Below are positions 1 to 6,270 of a stretch of 7,175 nt of DNA, one piece after another. The notes beneath the pieces are model-generated. The model made no database searches. It was not told where the DNA came from and saw only the letters and a list, made by a program, of their open reading frames with translations. This stretch comes from Bdellovibrionales bacterium (lineage in GTDB: Bacteria > Bdellovibrionota > Bdellovibrionia > Bdellovibrionales > UBA1609): NCBI GenBank assembly GCA_020434645.1, contig JAGRAK010000103.1, positions 1 to 7,175 of the forward strand. The letters run 5' to 3'. The position numbers and the translations under genes are program-made. Numbering within the stretch: the stretch's first letter is position 1; every line of letters begins with the position of its first letter.

Positions 1-81
1 CGCTAAGCCACGGGCTGATCGACGCGTTAGAGTACTCCTATATAAAACCACCACCGCTCGAGACAATGAGCCCAGGAGCAT
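1..81 (-). CDS. Possible 5' end of a gene cut by the window edge, unknown product
   Basis: Reading leftward, an ATG at 81 opens a frame that has no stop before the window edge (27 codons, beginning MLLGSLSRAVVV). A GGGAG ribosome-binding-like motif (plus-strand 89-93) lies 7 nt before the ATG, and the start is 25 nt beyond the PhoH stop codon, a spacing that would fit an operon. Against it, the fragment is short and Arg-rich, and two plus-strand frames are also open across the same bases. No family can be recognised. The alternative is that 1-106 is simply intergenic. Confidence 0.25.
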   Translation of the reverse strand, partial: MLLGSLSRAVVVLYRSTLTRRSARGLA

Positions 82-106
82 CGCAAGGCTCCCGCCTCAA
101 TCACCC

Positions 107-1447
107 TTACAATATATTCGCCGCAAGCTCGGCAAGCTCAGAACGTTCACCCTTAGTGAGTGACATGTGAGCTGATATGGGTTGGTTCTTAAAGCGCTCA
201 ACCGAATACGTTAAGCCCGAGTTGGCCGAATCGACGTACGGGTTATCAATCTGGTAGCAATCTCCGGTGAGAACCACTTTTGTACCCTGACCCGCGCGGG
301 TCACGATGGTTTTAATTTCATGCGGAGTTAAGTTCTGCGCCTCATCGACAATCAAATACTGATTCGGAATCGAGCGACCACGAATGTACGTGAGCGGCTC
401 AATATTGACCATGCCTTGATTGATCAATTCACGCGCACGACCGGATGCTTTTTTATCTGAACCCATTAAAAATTCGATGTTATCAAAAATCGGCTGCATC
501 CACGGATTTAATTTTTGCTCCACATCGCCCGGCAAGTAACCAATGTCTCGACCCATCGGAAAAATCGGTCGACTAACAAGAAGTCTGTGAAAGCGCCCCT
601 CATCTAGAGTTTTGTATAAACCGGCCGCAAGAGCGAGTAGTGTTTTACCCGTTCCAGCTTTACCCACCAGAGAAACAAATAAAATTTCATCATTTAACAA
701 GCAATCAAGCGCAAAGCTCTGCTCTACATTTCGCGGGTGAATACCCCAAATACTTTCAGCCGGAGTAATAAGCGGCACAACACGGTTGAGCTTCATATCA
801 AAACGACCTATAGCGCTATGGTTTTCATTCGAGCTGTCACGCATAATTAAATACTGATTGGCAATCGGTGTATAAAGCTCTTCAGGAATCTGCAAAGATT
901 TCTCTTTATAGAACATATCAATCATCTCAGGATTCAAATTGAGCTCGAGCATACCCTCATACATTTCTTCAACATTTGAACTCTCAGGGCGATAATCGAC
1001 GGCTTCAATACCGTACACATCTGCTTTAATTCGAAGGTTGATGTCTTTAGTGACAAGCTCAACTTTTGAATTTGGATGAAGGCGCTGCAGTTGCAAAGCC
1101 TTACCTAAGATTCGGTTGTCGGCTTTGATCTGATCAAATTCCTTAGGTAAACCTTCGTTACCACCAGAGTCAGTCGTCACATAGACTATAGAGTTTGTCT
1201 TTTCGATTTTAACACCATCGGCAAGCGACCCCTGCGAACGCATGAGATCAATAAAGCGGCTGAATTGTCTAGCGTTTCGACCATTTTCACCAAGGTCGCG
1301 CTTAAAACGATCGATTTCTTCAATCACTACAAAAGGAATATAAATGTCAGCATTTTGAAATTTATTAATCGCAAGCGCGTCAAACAGAATGACATTTGTA
1401 TCGACAACAATTTTTCTGTCTTTTTCTTCAGTTTTTTTTGCAGCCAT
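107..1447 (-). CDS. phoH: PIN domain-PhoH family ATPase (YlaK/COG1875 type)
   Basis: A 446-aa cytoplasmic protein with an N-terminal PIN nuclease domain fused to a PhoH P-loop ATPase. PIN domain, about residues 12-145: VVDTN with Asp16, the acidic pair at 43-44 (VIEEIDRFK), Asp110 in ADNRIL and Asp135 in VTKDINLRIKA, matching the usual acidic metal-binding set. PhoH domain, about 230-446: Walker A GKAGTGKT at 262-269, Walker B LIVDEAQ at 365-371 (Asp368, Glu369), sensor motif LTGD at 393-396 and a conserved Arg435 in TKGERSELA. Family members of this architecture are thought to be RNA helicase/nuclease proteins; the exact substrate cannot be told from sequence. The ATG at 1447 is backed by AGGAG (plus-strand 1455-1459) 7 nt upstream. 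It lies 70 nt behind the PilZ gene on the same strand and may be co-transcribed with it. Both domains look intact and the length is normal. Confidence 0.95.
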   Translation of the reverse strand: MAAKKTEEKDRKIVVDTNVILFDALAINKFQNADIYIPFVVIEEIDRFKRDLGENGRNARQFSRFIDLMRSQGSLADGVKIEKTNSIVYVTTDSGGNEGLPKEFDQIKADNRILGKALQLQRLHPNSKVELVTKDINLRIKADVYGIEAVDYRPESSNVEEMYEGMLELNLNPEMIDMFYKEKSLQIPEELYTPIANQYLIMRDSSNENHSAIGRFDMKLNRVVPLITPAESIWGIHPRNVEQSFALDCLLNDEILFVSLVGKAGTGKTLLALAAGLYKTLDEGRFHRLLVSRPIFPMGRDIGYLPGDVEQKLNPWMQPIFDNIEFLMGSDKKASGRARELINQGMVNIEPLTYIRGRSIPNQYLIVDEAQNLTPHEIKTIVTRAGQGTKVVLTGDCYQIDNPYVDSANSGLTYSVERFKNQPISAHMSLTKGERSELAELAANIL

Positions 1448-1454
1448 TTATTTT

Positions 1455-1510
1455 CTCCTGAACGCGCTAATGTGCACGAACACATTAATTCGACAATAAA
1501 ATGTTCAGGA
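1455..1510 (-). promoter_or_regulatory. Nested hairpin that can occlude the PhoH ribosome binding site
   Basis: In the leader before the PhoH gene, TCCTGAAC and GTTCAGGA (plus-strand 1456-1463 and 1503-1510) are perfect 8-bp complements. Inside them, TAATGTG (1468-1474) and CACATTA (1481-1487) form a second perfect 7-bp stem with a 6-nt loop. In the leftward transcript the outer stem pairs most of the AGGAG Shine-Dalgarno sequence (1455-1459). The pairing is visible directly; a regulatory role is inference. The inner repeat alone could instead be a protein-binding operator. Confidence 0.4.
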
Positions 1511-1517
1511 TGTATAG

Positions 1518-2063
1518 TTATTTCTTTAAGCCTGACACCATGACGTCGCCTTTGTCTTTTTCAAGGCTCGCGCTCACAGTTTCAATAAATTTAACAAAAT
1601 GATAAAGCGCTTCATCATTCACAGAGCCTTTTAAAAAGTGAGCACCATGTCTATATGACGCTTCACCTGTAAGCTGACGCTGATTTTGAATACTAATTAT
1701 AAACGGAAAATATGTATCTTGACTGAGATAAACACGCATCGCCACTTCTTCACCAACTTTAAAGTGACCATTGGATTCATCCATATCAAAGGCAATACCA
1801 TTTTCAGAAATATCATAAATATCAACTTTCAGTAACCCACCACGAGTGTCGGCAAGGCTTGGGATCACAACATAAGCGCCTATAAAGCCCGTCAAGATAG
1901 TTCGACGAACCTCGCGACGCTCATCGCTCAGTATAGCCTCTCTCCTGACCGTCATGTCTAAAACTTCAGTGGTAGCCTTAGGCTCTGAGGCTTTTGATGC
2001 ACTTGGCATATTCGCTTTTTGTTTTAGTCGATTATTTAAATCAATTACGTTGTTTTTATACAT
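1518..2063 (-). CDS. PilZ-domain protein, probable c-di-GMP binder
   Basis: A 181-aa soluble protein with one PilZ domain at about residues 47-150. The two c-di-GMP-binding signatures are present: RxxxR in ERREVRR (Arg49/50 and Arg53/54) and DxSxxG in DISENG (Asp84, Ser86, Gly89), so ligand binding is plausible. The N-terminal 45 residues are a low-complexity Ser/Ala/Lys linker. The frame stays open to 2177 and would allow a 219-aa form, but that start lies inside the divergent TonB-like gene. I prefer the ATG at 2063, preceded by GGGTGGG a few bases upstream. With no output domain it would act as an adaptor on a partner protein, not identifiable here. It is upstream of, and on the same strand as, the PhoH gene (70-nt gap). 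Confidence 0.85.
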   Translation of the reverse strand: MYKNNVIDLNNRLKQKANMPSASKASEPKATTEVLDMTVRREAILSDERREVRRTILTGFIGAYVVIPSLADTRGGLLKVDIYDISENGIAFDMDESNGHFKVGEEVAMRVYLSQDTYFPFIISIQNQRQLTGEASYRHGAHFLKGSVNDEALYHFVKFIETVSASLEKDKGDVMVSGLKK

Positions 2064-2158
2064 ATCCCACCCTAAAATCTTATCGGAAGAAAATGTCTCA
2101 ACTTTAACCGTTCTTAATGGTAATGTAGTCAAACTATGGGGCTTAGATTTTGGATAAT
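2064..2158. promoter_or_regulatory. Divergent intergenic region between PilZ and TonB-like genes
   Basis: These 95 bp must hold the promoters for both the leftward PilZ gene and the rightward TonB-like gene, unless either starts inside its neighbour. On the minus strand a TTGACT (plus-strand 2127-2132) resembles a -35 element, but the hexamer 17-18 bp further on (GGTTAA or GTTAAA) is a poor -10. No convincing rightward promoter or strong Shine-Dalgarno is seen before 2159. The region is defined by gene layout more than by motifs. Confidence 0.3.
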
Positions 2159-2983
2159 ATGAAATCATATCAACCACTTATCATTAGTTTGCTTGCTCAT
2201 ATATGCCTCATTTTATTGGCACTACTAGCCCCATCCGAAAGCCTGTTAAAACCCCAAACTCAAGATATCGAAGTTGTGTATCAAAATGAGACGAAGCCTA
2301 AACTTTTTGTTTCTGACCCCAATGAACAGGCGATCAATACCGCTATAGAAAAACTAAAAGATGCCGCCAACAAACTATCTCGCTACAATGAGCGAGTTAA
2401 AGAAGAGGTCGCAGCACAAAAAAGTGGGCGAACACAAAATCGACCGCCGCAATTGCGCAAACAAGTTCGCGAAGAACTCAAGCGCCCACTCAATGAGGAT
2501 GTCCCCTCAATCAATAGACCACCGCCAAACCGTGTAGCAAGCGACACCCGAACGGGCGATTCGAGTTTATCTGAATTTATTCCTGAAGTTAAAATGGGCG
2601 GCTTTACTGCACTCAATACCGATCAATTTATTCATTATACTTTTTATGCAAGAACCAATGAACAAATTCGAAATAGATGGACGAGCAATATCAAAAATTT
2701 TTTAAACAACACAGTGCAAACAGAACTCAATCGACTTGCACAACAGACACAAATCTCGCAAATCGAAATTATTCTCGACCCTAATGGGCGATTTATAAAA
2801 GCTCTTATACACCAGCGCTCACAAAACCCAGACATAGATCAGGCGGCCATAGAGGCCTTTCGTCAAGCGTCTCCGCTCAATAACCCTCCAGAAGAAATGA
2901 TTGAAAGCGATGGCTTTATTCATCTTCACTATGGCTTTCATATTCAACTTCGACCTCGCTATTTAGCTAGGGGCTCAAAGTAG
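2159..2983 (+). CDS. TonB C-terminal-domain protein (TonB/TolA-like), inner-membrane anchored
   Basis: A 274-aa protein with the layout of an energy-transducing periplasmic protein. One N-terminal membrane anchor (residues about 6-24, IISLLAHICLILLALLA) is followed by a charged helical stretch (about 55-110), a Pro-rich linker (NRPPP near 119-123) and a TonB/TolA-like C-terminal domain (about 155-266) with IEIILDPNGRFIKALI and the DQAAIEAFRQASPLNNPP segment typical of TonB family members. TonB proteins carry proton-motive energy from ExbB/ExbD to outer-membrane receptors, and TolA stabilises the envelope; no exbB, exbD or receptor gene lies in the window, so the partner is unknown. I take the ATG at 2159; a TTG three codons earlier (2150) is possible. 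The ribosome binding site is weak. It is divergent from the PilZ gene and followed by a weak terminator. Confidence 0.8.
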   Translation: MKSYQPLIISLLAHICLILLALLAPSESLLKPQTQDIEVVYQNETKPKLFVSDPNEQAINTAIEKLKDAANKLSRYNERVKEEVAAQKSGRTQNRPPQLRKQVREELKRPLNEDVPSINRPPPNRVASDTRTGDSSLSEFIPEVKMGGFTALNTDQFIHYTFYARTNEQIRNRWTSNIKNFLNNTVQTELNRLAQQTQISQIEIILDPNGRFIKALIHQRSQNPDIDQAAIEAFRQASPLNNPPEEMIESDGFIHLHYGFHIQLRPRYLARGSK

Positions 2984-2998
2984 AGTCTGTTTTTTTTT
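2971..2998 (+). terminator. Weak intrinsic terminator at the end of the TonB-like gene
   Basis: GGGCTC (2971-2976) can pair with GAGTCT (2983-2988) across a 6-nt AAAGTA loop, with two G-U pairs in the RNA, and the stem is followed at once by G and nine T residues (2990-2998). The stop codon lies in the loop/stem. The T-tract is strong and the stem is weak, so readthrough into the next gene is possible. Confidence 0.4.
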
Positions 2999-3036
2999 CG
3001 TAGAAGTGCTCTTCAACTCCTTGTTACAATGTAGAG

Positions 3037-3606
3037 ATGCGACATTTAATATTATTTGCTCTTGCCTTTTTAATTTCATTTTCAGCCACAGCCGGAGTTA
3101 TGGAGCTCGGCGCCAGCTACTCCACAAGAAATTCAAGCATCGATAAAGATAATTACACCGAGAACACTTCGTGGACAGGTTCATTTGCTTGGTACTTTTT
3201 AGAGATGTCGGCCATTGAATTCAGTTACACTAAAGGCCAAGCCACTCAGAGCTTAAAAGCTGTCGCCGACCCAAATGCCACACTATACTATGCTGATTTT
3301 GAGATGTTTGGAGCAGATCTTGTTATCACCTTTGCCGGAAAGACCTCGGTGCTACAACCATTTGTACGCGGCGGGTTTGCCAGATTAAAAAAAGAATTTT
3401 ACAAAGAAGACACTTCAAATGGTCAAATCACAGCCTACGGTGAGCCTGTAGATCAAGTCGTACCGAGCTATGGCGCGGGTCTCAAAATCAATATCACGCA
3501 GTCATTCAACATTAAAGGCAGCTATGACCGCTGGCGCAGTGGTACAAATAATGACAAAGACATCTGGGATGACGCAATTAAAGGCGGAATCTCGTGGTAC
3601 TTCTAA
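3037..3606 (+). CDS. Small outer-membrane beta-barrel protein
   Basis: A 189-aa exported protein. Residues 1-19 form a Sec signal peptide (short basic start, hydrophobic LILFALAFLISF core, ATA-G cleavage site near 19/20). The mature part alternates polar and hydrophobic residues as beta strands do (MELGASYSTRN, TGSFAWYFLEMSAIEFSYTKG, FVRGGFARL, YGAGLKINITQSFNIKGSYDRW) and ends GGISWYF with the C-terminal Phe recognised by the BAM machinery. The size suggests an eight-stranded barrel of the OmpW/OmpA-barrel kind; a specific family cannot be assigned. No good Shine-Dalgarno precedes the ATG at 3037. Its last 13 bases overlap the next gene, so the two are almost certainly one transcription unit. 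Confidence 0.85.
   Translation: MRHLILFALAFLISFSATAGVMELGASYSTRNSSIDKDNYTENTSWTGSFAWYFLEMSAIEFSYTKGQATQSLKAVADPNATLYYADFEMFGADLVITFAGKTSVLQPFVRGGFARLKKEFYKEDTSNGQITAYGEPVDQVVPSYGAGLKINITQSFNIKGSYDRWRSGTNNDKDIWDDAIKGGISWYF
3581..3588 (+). promoter_or_regulatory. Ribosome binding site that sets the GTG start of the aminopeptidase gene
   Basis: AAGGCGGA lies inside the 3' end of the OMP gene, 5 nt before the GTG at 3594. It supports a GTG start that overlaps the upstream gene by 13 bp. Confidence 0.6.
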
Positions 3607-4634
3607 GACTCGCCCTACTGCTGCTGTGCCCCCCGCTTCTATCTGGATGTCTTTTTACCTATCTTGTTCGCTCCGGCTACGACCAGGCACAACTGCTGAA
3701 TAACCGAGAACCAATTGAAAAAGTTTTAAAAGAAAATAAGTTAACGCCCGAGCAACGCCAAAAACTAGAGCTCACGGTAAAAATTCGAGACTTTGCCACC
3801 ACGAAGCTCCACCTAAAGCCGACTAACAGTTACACAACTTTTGTGGATTTAAAGCGACCTTATGTCACTTATATCGTGACCGTAGCAAAAAAATGGGAGC
3901 TTGAGCCCCATCTCTTTTGGTACCCTATAGTGGGCAGCTTACCCTATAAGGGGTTTTTCAAAAAAGAAGCAGCCGAAGAAGAAGCTCAATCTTTTGACCA
4001 AAATAAGTTTGACGTTATGGTCCGCGGAGTCAGCGCATATAGCACACTCGGCTGGTTTGAAGACCCTCTACTGTCGAGTATGATTAGTGGAGAAGATCAC
4101 CACCTCGTCAATCTGATCATTCATGAATCTACACACACGACTCTTTATATTAAAAGTCAGGCTGACTTCAATGAACAATTGGCCACCTTTGTCGGCAATA
4201 TCGGAACTGAAATTTATTACAAACAAAAAGAAGGCGAAAACTCATCGACACTTAAAATTATTGCAAACGAAAATTCTGATGAAAAAATATTTTCTGAATT
4301 TATTAGCTCAGAGCTCAAATCACTTGCCGCTTGGTATAAAACTCTACCAGAGAAAAATGAAACAGCACGACTGCAGAGATTTTCAGAAATTCAAACGCGA
4401 TTTAAAACTGAAATCGCACCTAAAATGAAAACCAAGCAATATGCAGGCTTTGCAAATATGAAATTAAATAATGCGACCCTGCTTTATTTTAAAACCTATG
4501 TATATGATCTAAATTTATTTCAAAAACTATATGAGCACTTCGGTAAAAATCTCAATGACTTCTTGGCCTACTGCAAATCACTAGAAAAAAGCAAAAACCC
4601 TCATAAAGACATTGAGAAGTTACTTGCTCGCTAA
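3594..4634 (+). CDS. Predicted zinc aminopeptidase lipoprotein (COG4324 / DUF2265 family)
   Basis: A 346-aa protein of the predicted aminopeptidase family. It starts with a lipoprotein signal (LLSGC, lipid-accepting Cys19), placing it in the envelope. The zinc site is visible as HESTH at 177-181 (HExxH: His177, Glu178, His181) with a likely third ligand Glu194 in NEQLATF, 13 residues after the second His, as in gluzincins. Other segments typical of the family are YDQAQLL (29-35), LPYKGFF (116-122) and YSTLGWFEDPLLSSM (149-163). The start is a GTG at 3594: AAGGCGGA (3581-3588) sits 5 nt upstream and no other nearby start keeps the signal sequence. It overlaps the preceding OMP gene by 13 bp, implying coupled translation. 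The C-terminal third is Lys-rich and helical. The peptidase activity is a family prediction, not shown here. Confidence 0.9.
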   Translation: MVLLRLALLLLCPPLLSGCLFTYLVRSGYDQAQLLNNREPIEKVLKENKLTPEQRQKLELTVKIRDFATTKLHLKPTNSYTTFVDLKRPYVTYIVTVAKKWELEPHLFWYPIVGSLPYKGFFKKEAAEEEAQSFDQNKFDVMVRGVSAYSTLGWFEDPLLSSMISGEDHHLVNLIIHESTHTTLYIKSQADFNEQLATFVGNIGTEIYYKQKEGENSSTLKIIANENSDEKIFSEFISSELKSLAAWYKTLPEKNETARLQRFSEIQTRFKTEIAPKMKTKQYAGFANMKLNNATLLYFKTYVYDLNLFQKLYEHFGKNLNDFLAYCKSLEKSKNPHKDIEKLLAR

Positions 4635-5131
4635 TTCAACTCTCCACTTTGAATGACCTCGTCTGAATCTAGCTTATATACTGAGTAAGAGGTATGCCCG
4701 TCAGTTGTAGTGAGTGCCATAAAGTAGCCCATTATCCCCCCAGCAAAAATATAACCCGATAGACGATCACCCACTCGTTCTTCAATCACTATCTCTGACC
4801 CACCAATGTTATAACCAGAATCATTTTTAGTGCTTATCGCTTTTAAAAGTAACGCCTCAATCATACCTCGACGACTTTGTGATGGTGAGAATAGACCAAA
4901 TTTGAAAGGGGTTTTCACTGGATCTTGCATAGCATGAACAGCCCTTGTGACATGAGCTCCAGTTAACAGTAAGGCACAGCCAAACGAAATAGCACGTGCG
5001 GTATTGCTATTTGCAATCTTAGATAATGTACCAGCCTGAACCCCTACTGGCGCAGCGGCTGTAAAAAATGCAAGTGCAATTCCTACAACAGCTCTCTTTA
5101 AAAATGACTTTAAATCGTATGTGTTTGCCAC
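4631..5131 (-). CDS. Exported protein of unknown function
   Basis: A 166-aa protein I do not recognise. Residues 1-33 look like a long Sec signal peptide: charged start, hydrophobic core AVVGIALAFFTAAAPVG and a VQA-G cleavage site. A second hydrophobic run at about 46-60 (ISFGCALLLTGAHV) and a third, Gly-rich, at about 127-140 (IFAGGIMGYFMAL) could be membrane segments. If so, it may stay in the inner membrane. The rest has mixed polarity and ends with an acidic tail. The start codon is GTG at 5131, supported by AAGGAG (plus-strand 5140-5145) 8 nt upstream. It lies 87 bp beyond the sigma-linked 105-aa gene on the same strand, so it may belong to the sigma operon or be a target of the sigma factor. 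Its stop codon overlaps that of the convergent aminopeptidase gene. Confidence 0.75.
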   Translation of the reverse strand: MANTYDLKSFLKRAVVGIALAFFTAAAPVGVQAGTLSKIANSNTARAISFGCALLLTGAHVTRAVHAMQDPVKTPFKFGLFSPSQSRRGMIEALLLKAISTKNDSGYNIGGSEIVIEERVGDRLSGYIFAGGIMGYFMALTTTDGHTSYSVYKLDSDEVIQSGELN

Positions 5132-5139
5132 AGTTTTAA

Positions 5140-5145
5140 CTCCTT
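5140..5145 (-). promoter_or_regulatory. Strong ribosome binding site for the GTG start at 5131
   Basis: Reading leftward, AAGGAG stands 8 nt before the GTG at 5131. It is the best Shine-Dalgarno sequence in the window and decides the start of the 166-aa gene. Confidence 0.6.
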
Positions 5146-5218
5146 ACCGTCTATCGGTTAGAGAGCAATCCGTGCCAACTCATGGGATTCGTTATATTGA
5201 TCGCCGCTAGAAAAGGAT

Positions 5219-5536
5219 TCAATCTTGACGCCGAATTTCGGCCCAACTCTTTACTTTTGCATACATTCGATTGGCTTTAGGAGCTTTCGGTTTTTGACTG
5301 GCTACAATGCGTGCCATGGTGTCAGCATGAAAATTACCAAGAAATTCTGATGAAGATATTTCATTTTCAATATCTAAAGCTGGGTCTGAATTCTTTAAAA
5401 TACGCCGAAGCCGCCTCAGGTTATCTAATACCAACTGGTCTGTACTTGAATATCTAAGCAACATTCCGAGCCGGCCCATCAGCTTTAATAACCCCTCACC
5501 CTCCATGTACTCAATCCAATCTTCGAGTTTTCTCAT
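5219..5536 (-). CDS. Unknown small cytoplasmic protein coupled to the ECF sigma factor; candidate regulator
   Basis: A 105-aa protein with no recognised family. It is mostly helical and charged, with a basic patch NLRRLRRILK (about 39-48) and a Lys/Pro-rich linker (82-89). It has no signal peptide, no membrane segment, no Cys and only one His (His70), so the HxxxCxxC zinc motif of ZAS anti-sigma factors is absent. Its ATG overlaps the sigma factor stop codon as ATGA, and GGAGG (plus-strand 5544-5548) sits 7 nt upstream, so its translation is tightly coupled to the sigma factor. From this position alone an anti-sigma factor or other partner is the leading guess, in a non-canonical soluble form. 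A DNA- or RNA-binding protein is also possible. Confidence 0.75.
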   Translation of the reverse strand: MRKLEDWIEYMEGEGLLKLMGRLGMLLRYSSTDQLVLDNLRRLRRILKNSDPALDIENEISSSEFLGNFHADTMARIVASQKPKAPKANRMYAKVKSWAEIRRQD

Positions 5537-6117
5537 GCTTCAGCCTCCAATTGTTCATTAATATTATCTGGCAAAAATGCTTTTAGAGAAACCTGATCTC
5601 CAAGCGTATGTCGCAACTTCATAAGCGCATGTCGATAGTTGGCCTTGGCCGTATCATATGGACAATGCATGACTTCAGCAATTTCAGCAAAACTCATATC
5701 TTCAAAAATTCTTAAATTGAGTGCTGTACGTTGTTTAAGTGGCAACTTATCAACTTCGGCTCTGACAATAATTTTTAAGTCTTGATTCAATATCTCATCT
5801 TCAAAATCAAAATCGTAAACAATGTTTGTCTTTTCAACATCGACAAGCTCCGGGCGTTTACCGCGCAATTTATTTTTTGCAGTATTTAAAGTGATTTGAT
5901 ACACCCAGCTCTTAAATGCTGAGCGCCCCTCAAATGAATCGAGTTTTTGATACGCCTTCATTAAACTTTCTTGCACTACATCTTGAGCCATTTCCAAATC
6001 TCCTAGGACACGATAAGCAAGTCTCAACAGACTTTTTTGATGCCTGAGCACCAACTCTGAAAATGCCCGTATATCCCCGTTTTTCGCTCTCTCTACAACT
6101 ATGTGGTCTGCTTCCAT
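5533..6117 (-). CDS. ECF-family RNA polymerase sigma factor (sigma-70 regions 2 and 4)
   Basis: A 194-aa sigma factor with the two-domain extracytoplasmic-function layout. Region 2, about residues 18-88, holds the core-binding and -10-recognition segment (AYRVLGDLEMAQDVVQESLMKAYQ at 34-57, then FKSWVYQITLNTAKNKLR). Region 4, about 120-172, has the conserved LPLKQR entry and the -35-recognition helix-turn-helix MSFAEIAEVM (141-150) followed by YDTAKANYRHALMKLR. The linker has an acidic cluster (YDFDFEDE, 101-108), and a short tail of about 20 residues follows region 4. It would direct RNA polymerase to a stress or envelope regulon. The ATG at 6117 is preceded by a run of six G residues 8 nt away that can serve as ribosome binding site. 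The next gene begins inside its stop codon. The long palindrome-rich upstream region is its likely control region. Confidence 0.95.
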   Translation of the reverse strand: MEADHIVVERAKNGDIRAFSELVLRHQKSLLRLAYRVLGDLEMAQDVVQESLMKAYQKLDSFEGRSAFKSWVYQITLNTAKNKLRGKRPELVDVEKTNIVYDFDFEDEILNQDLKIIVRAEVDKLPLKQRTALNLRIFEDMSFAEIAEVMHCPYDTAKANYRHALMKLRHTLGDQVSLKAFLPDNINEQLEAEA

Positions 6118-6158
6118 AGCCTTTACCCCCCGTTAGACAAGCCTTAAGTCTGGTGCGG

Positions 6159-6176
6159 TTAAAAAATATTTTTTAA
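6159..6176. repeat. Perfect 18-bp AT-only palindrome upstream of the sigma factor
   Basis: TTAAAAAATATTTTTTAA is identical to its own reverse complement. It lies 42-59 bp before the sigma factor ATG, where a promoter or operator would be expected. The A-tract followed by a T-tract would also give a distinctive DNA bend. Confidence 0.7.
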
Positions 6177-6187
6177 TCTCACCTTTA

Positions 6188-6206
6188 ACGAAACTTCCTG
6201 TTTCGT
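6188..6206. repeat. Inverted repeat 7-5-7, possible operator or hairpin
   Basis: ACGAAAC and GTTTCGT are perfect complements around TTCCT. It lies 71-89 bp before the sigma factor start. The arms contain GAAAC, which is reminiscent of ECF -35 elements, but no matching -10 is evident. Confidence 0.5.
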
Positions 6207-6252
6207 CGTGCTGCTTATTTGTTGAGCAATGTGCAGGCCATAAAAAGTGGTG

Positions 6253-6270
6253 CATATTCGATTGAATATG
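6253..6270. repeat. Inverted repeat 7-4-7
   Basis: CATATTC and GAATATG are perfect complements around GATT, in the middle of the intergenic region about 140 bp before the sigma start. Possible operator; no T-tract follows on either strand, so it is not a terminator. Confidence 0.4.

Noticed and set aside
68..92. Short stems (GGAGC/GCTCC and GAGCC/GGCTC) after the PhoH stop as a terminator
   Set aside because: Only 5-bp stems with long loops and no T-tract in the leftward direction.
2..170. Two plus-strand frames open from the left edge, ending at 163 and 170
   Set aside because: Both run 50-60 bp into the well-supported PhoH gene on the other strand and neither has recognisable protein features.
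1265..1543. Plus-strand 92-codon frame opposite the PhoH start
   Set aside because: It is antisense to a conserved PIN domain and the translated sequence looks like a frame shadow.
2064..2177. 38-residue N-terminal extension of the PilZ protein to 2177
   Set aside because: It would overlap the start of the divergent TonB-like gene, and the PilZ domain is complete without it.
2954..2971. CCT/AGG-based hairpin inside the end of the TonB-like gene
   Set aside because: It has a mismatch and lies 18 nt before the T-tract, so it is a worse terminator stem than 2971-2988.
4634..4654. ATTCAA/TTGAAT repeat near the convergent stop codons as a terminator
   Set aside because: AT-rich 6-bp arms, 9-nt loop and no T-tract on either side.
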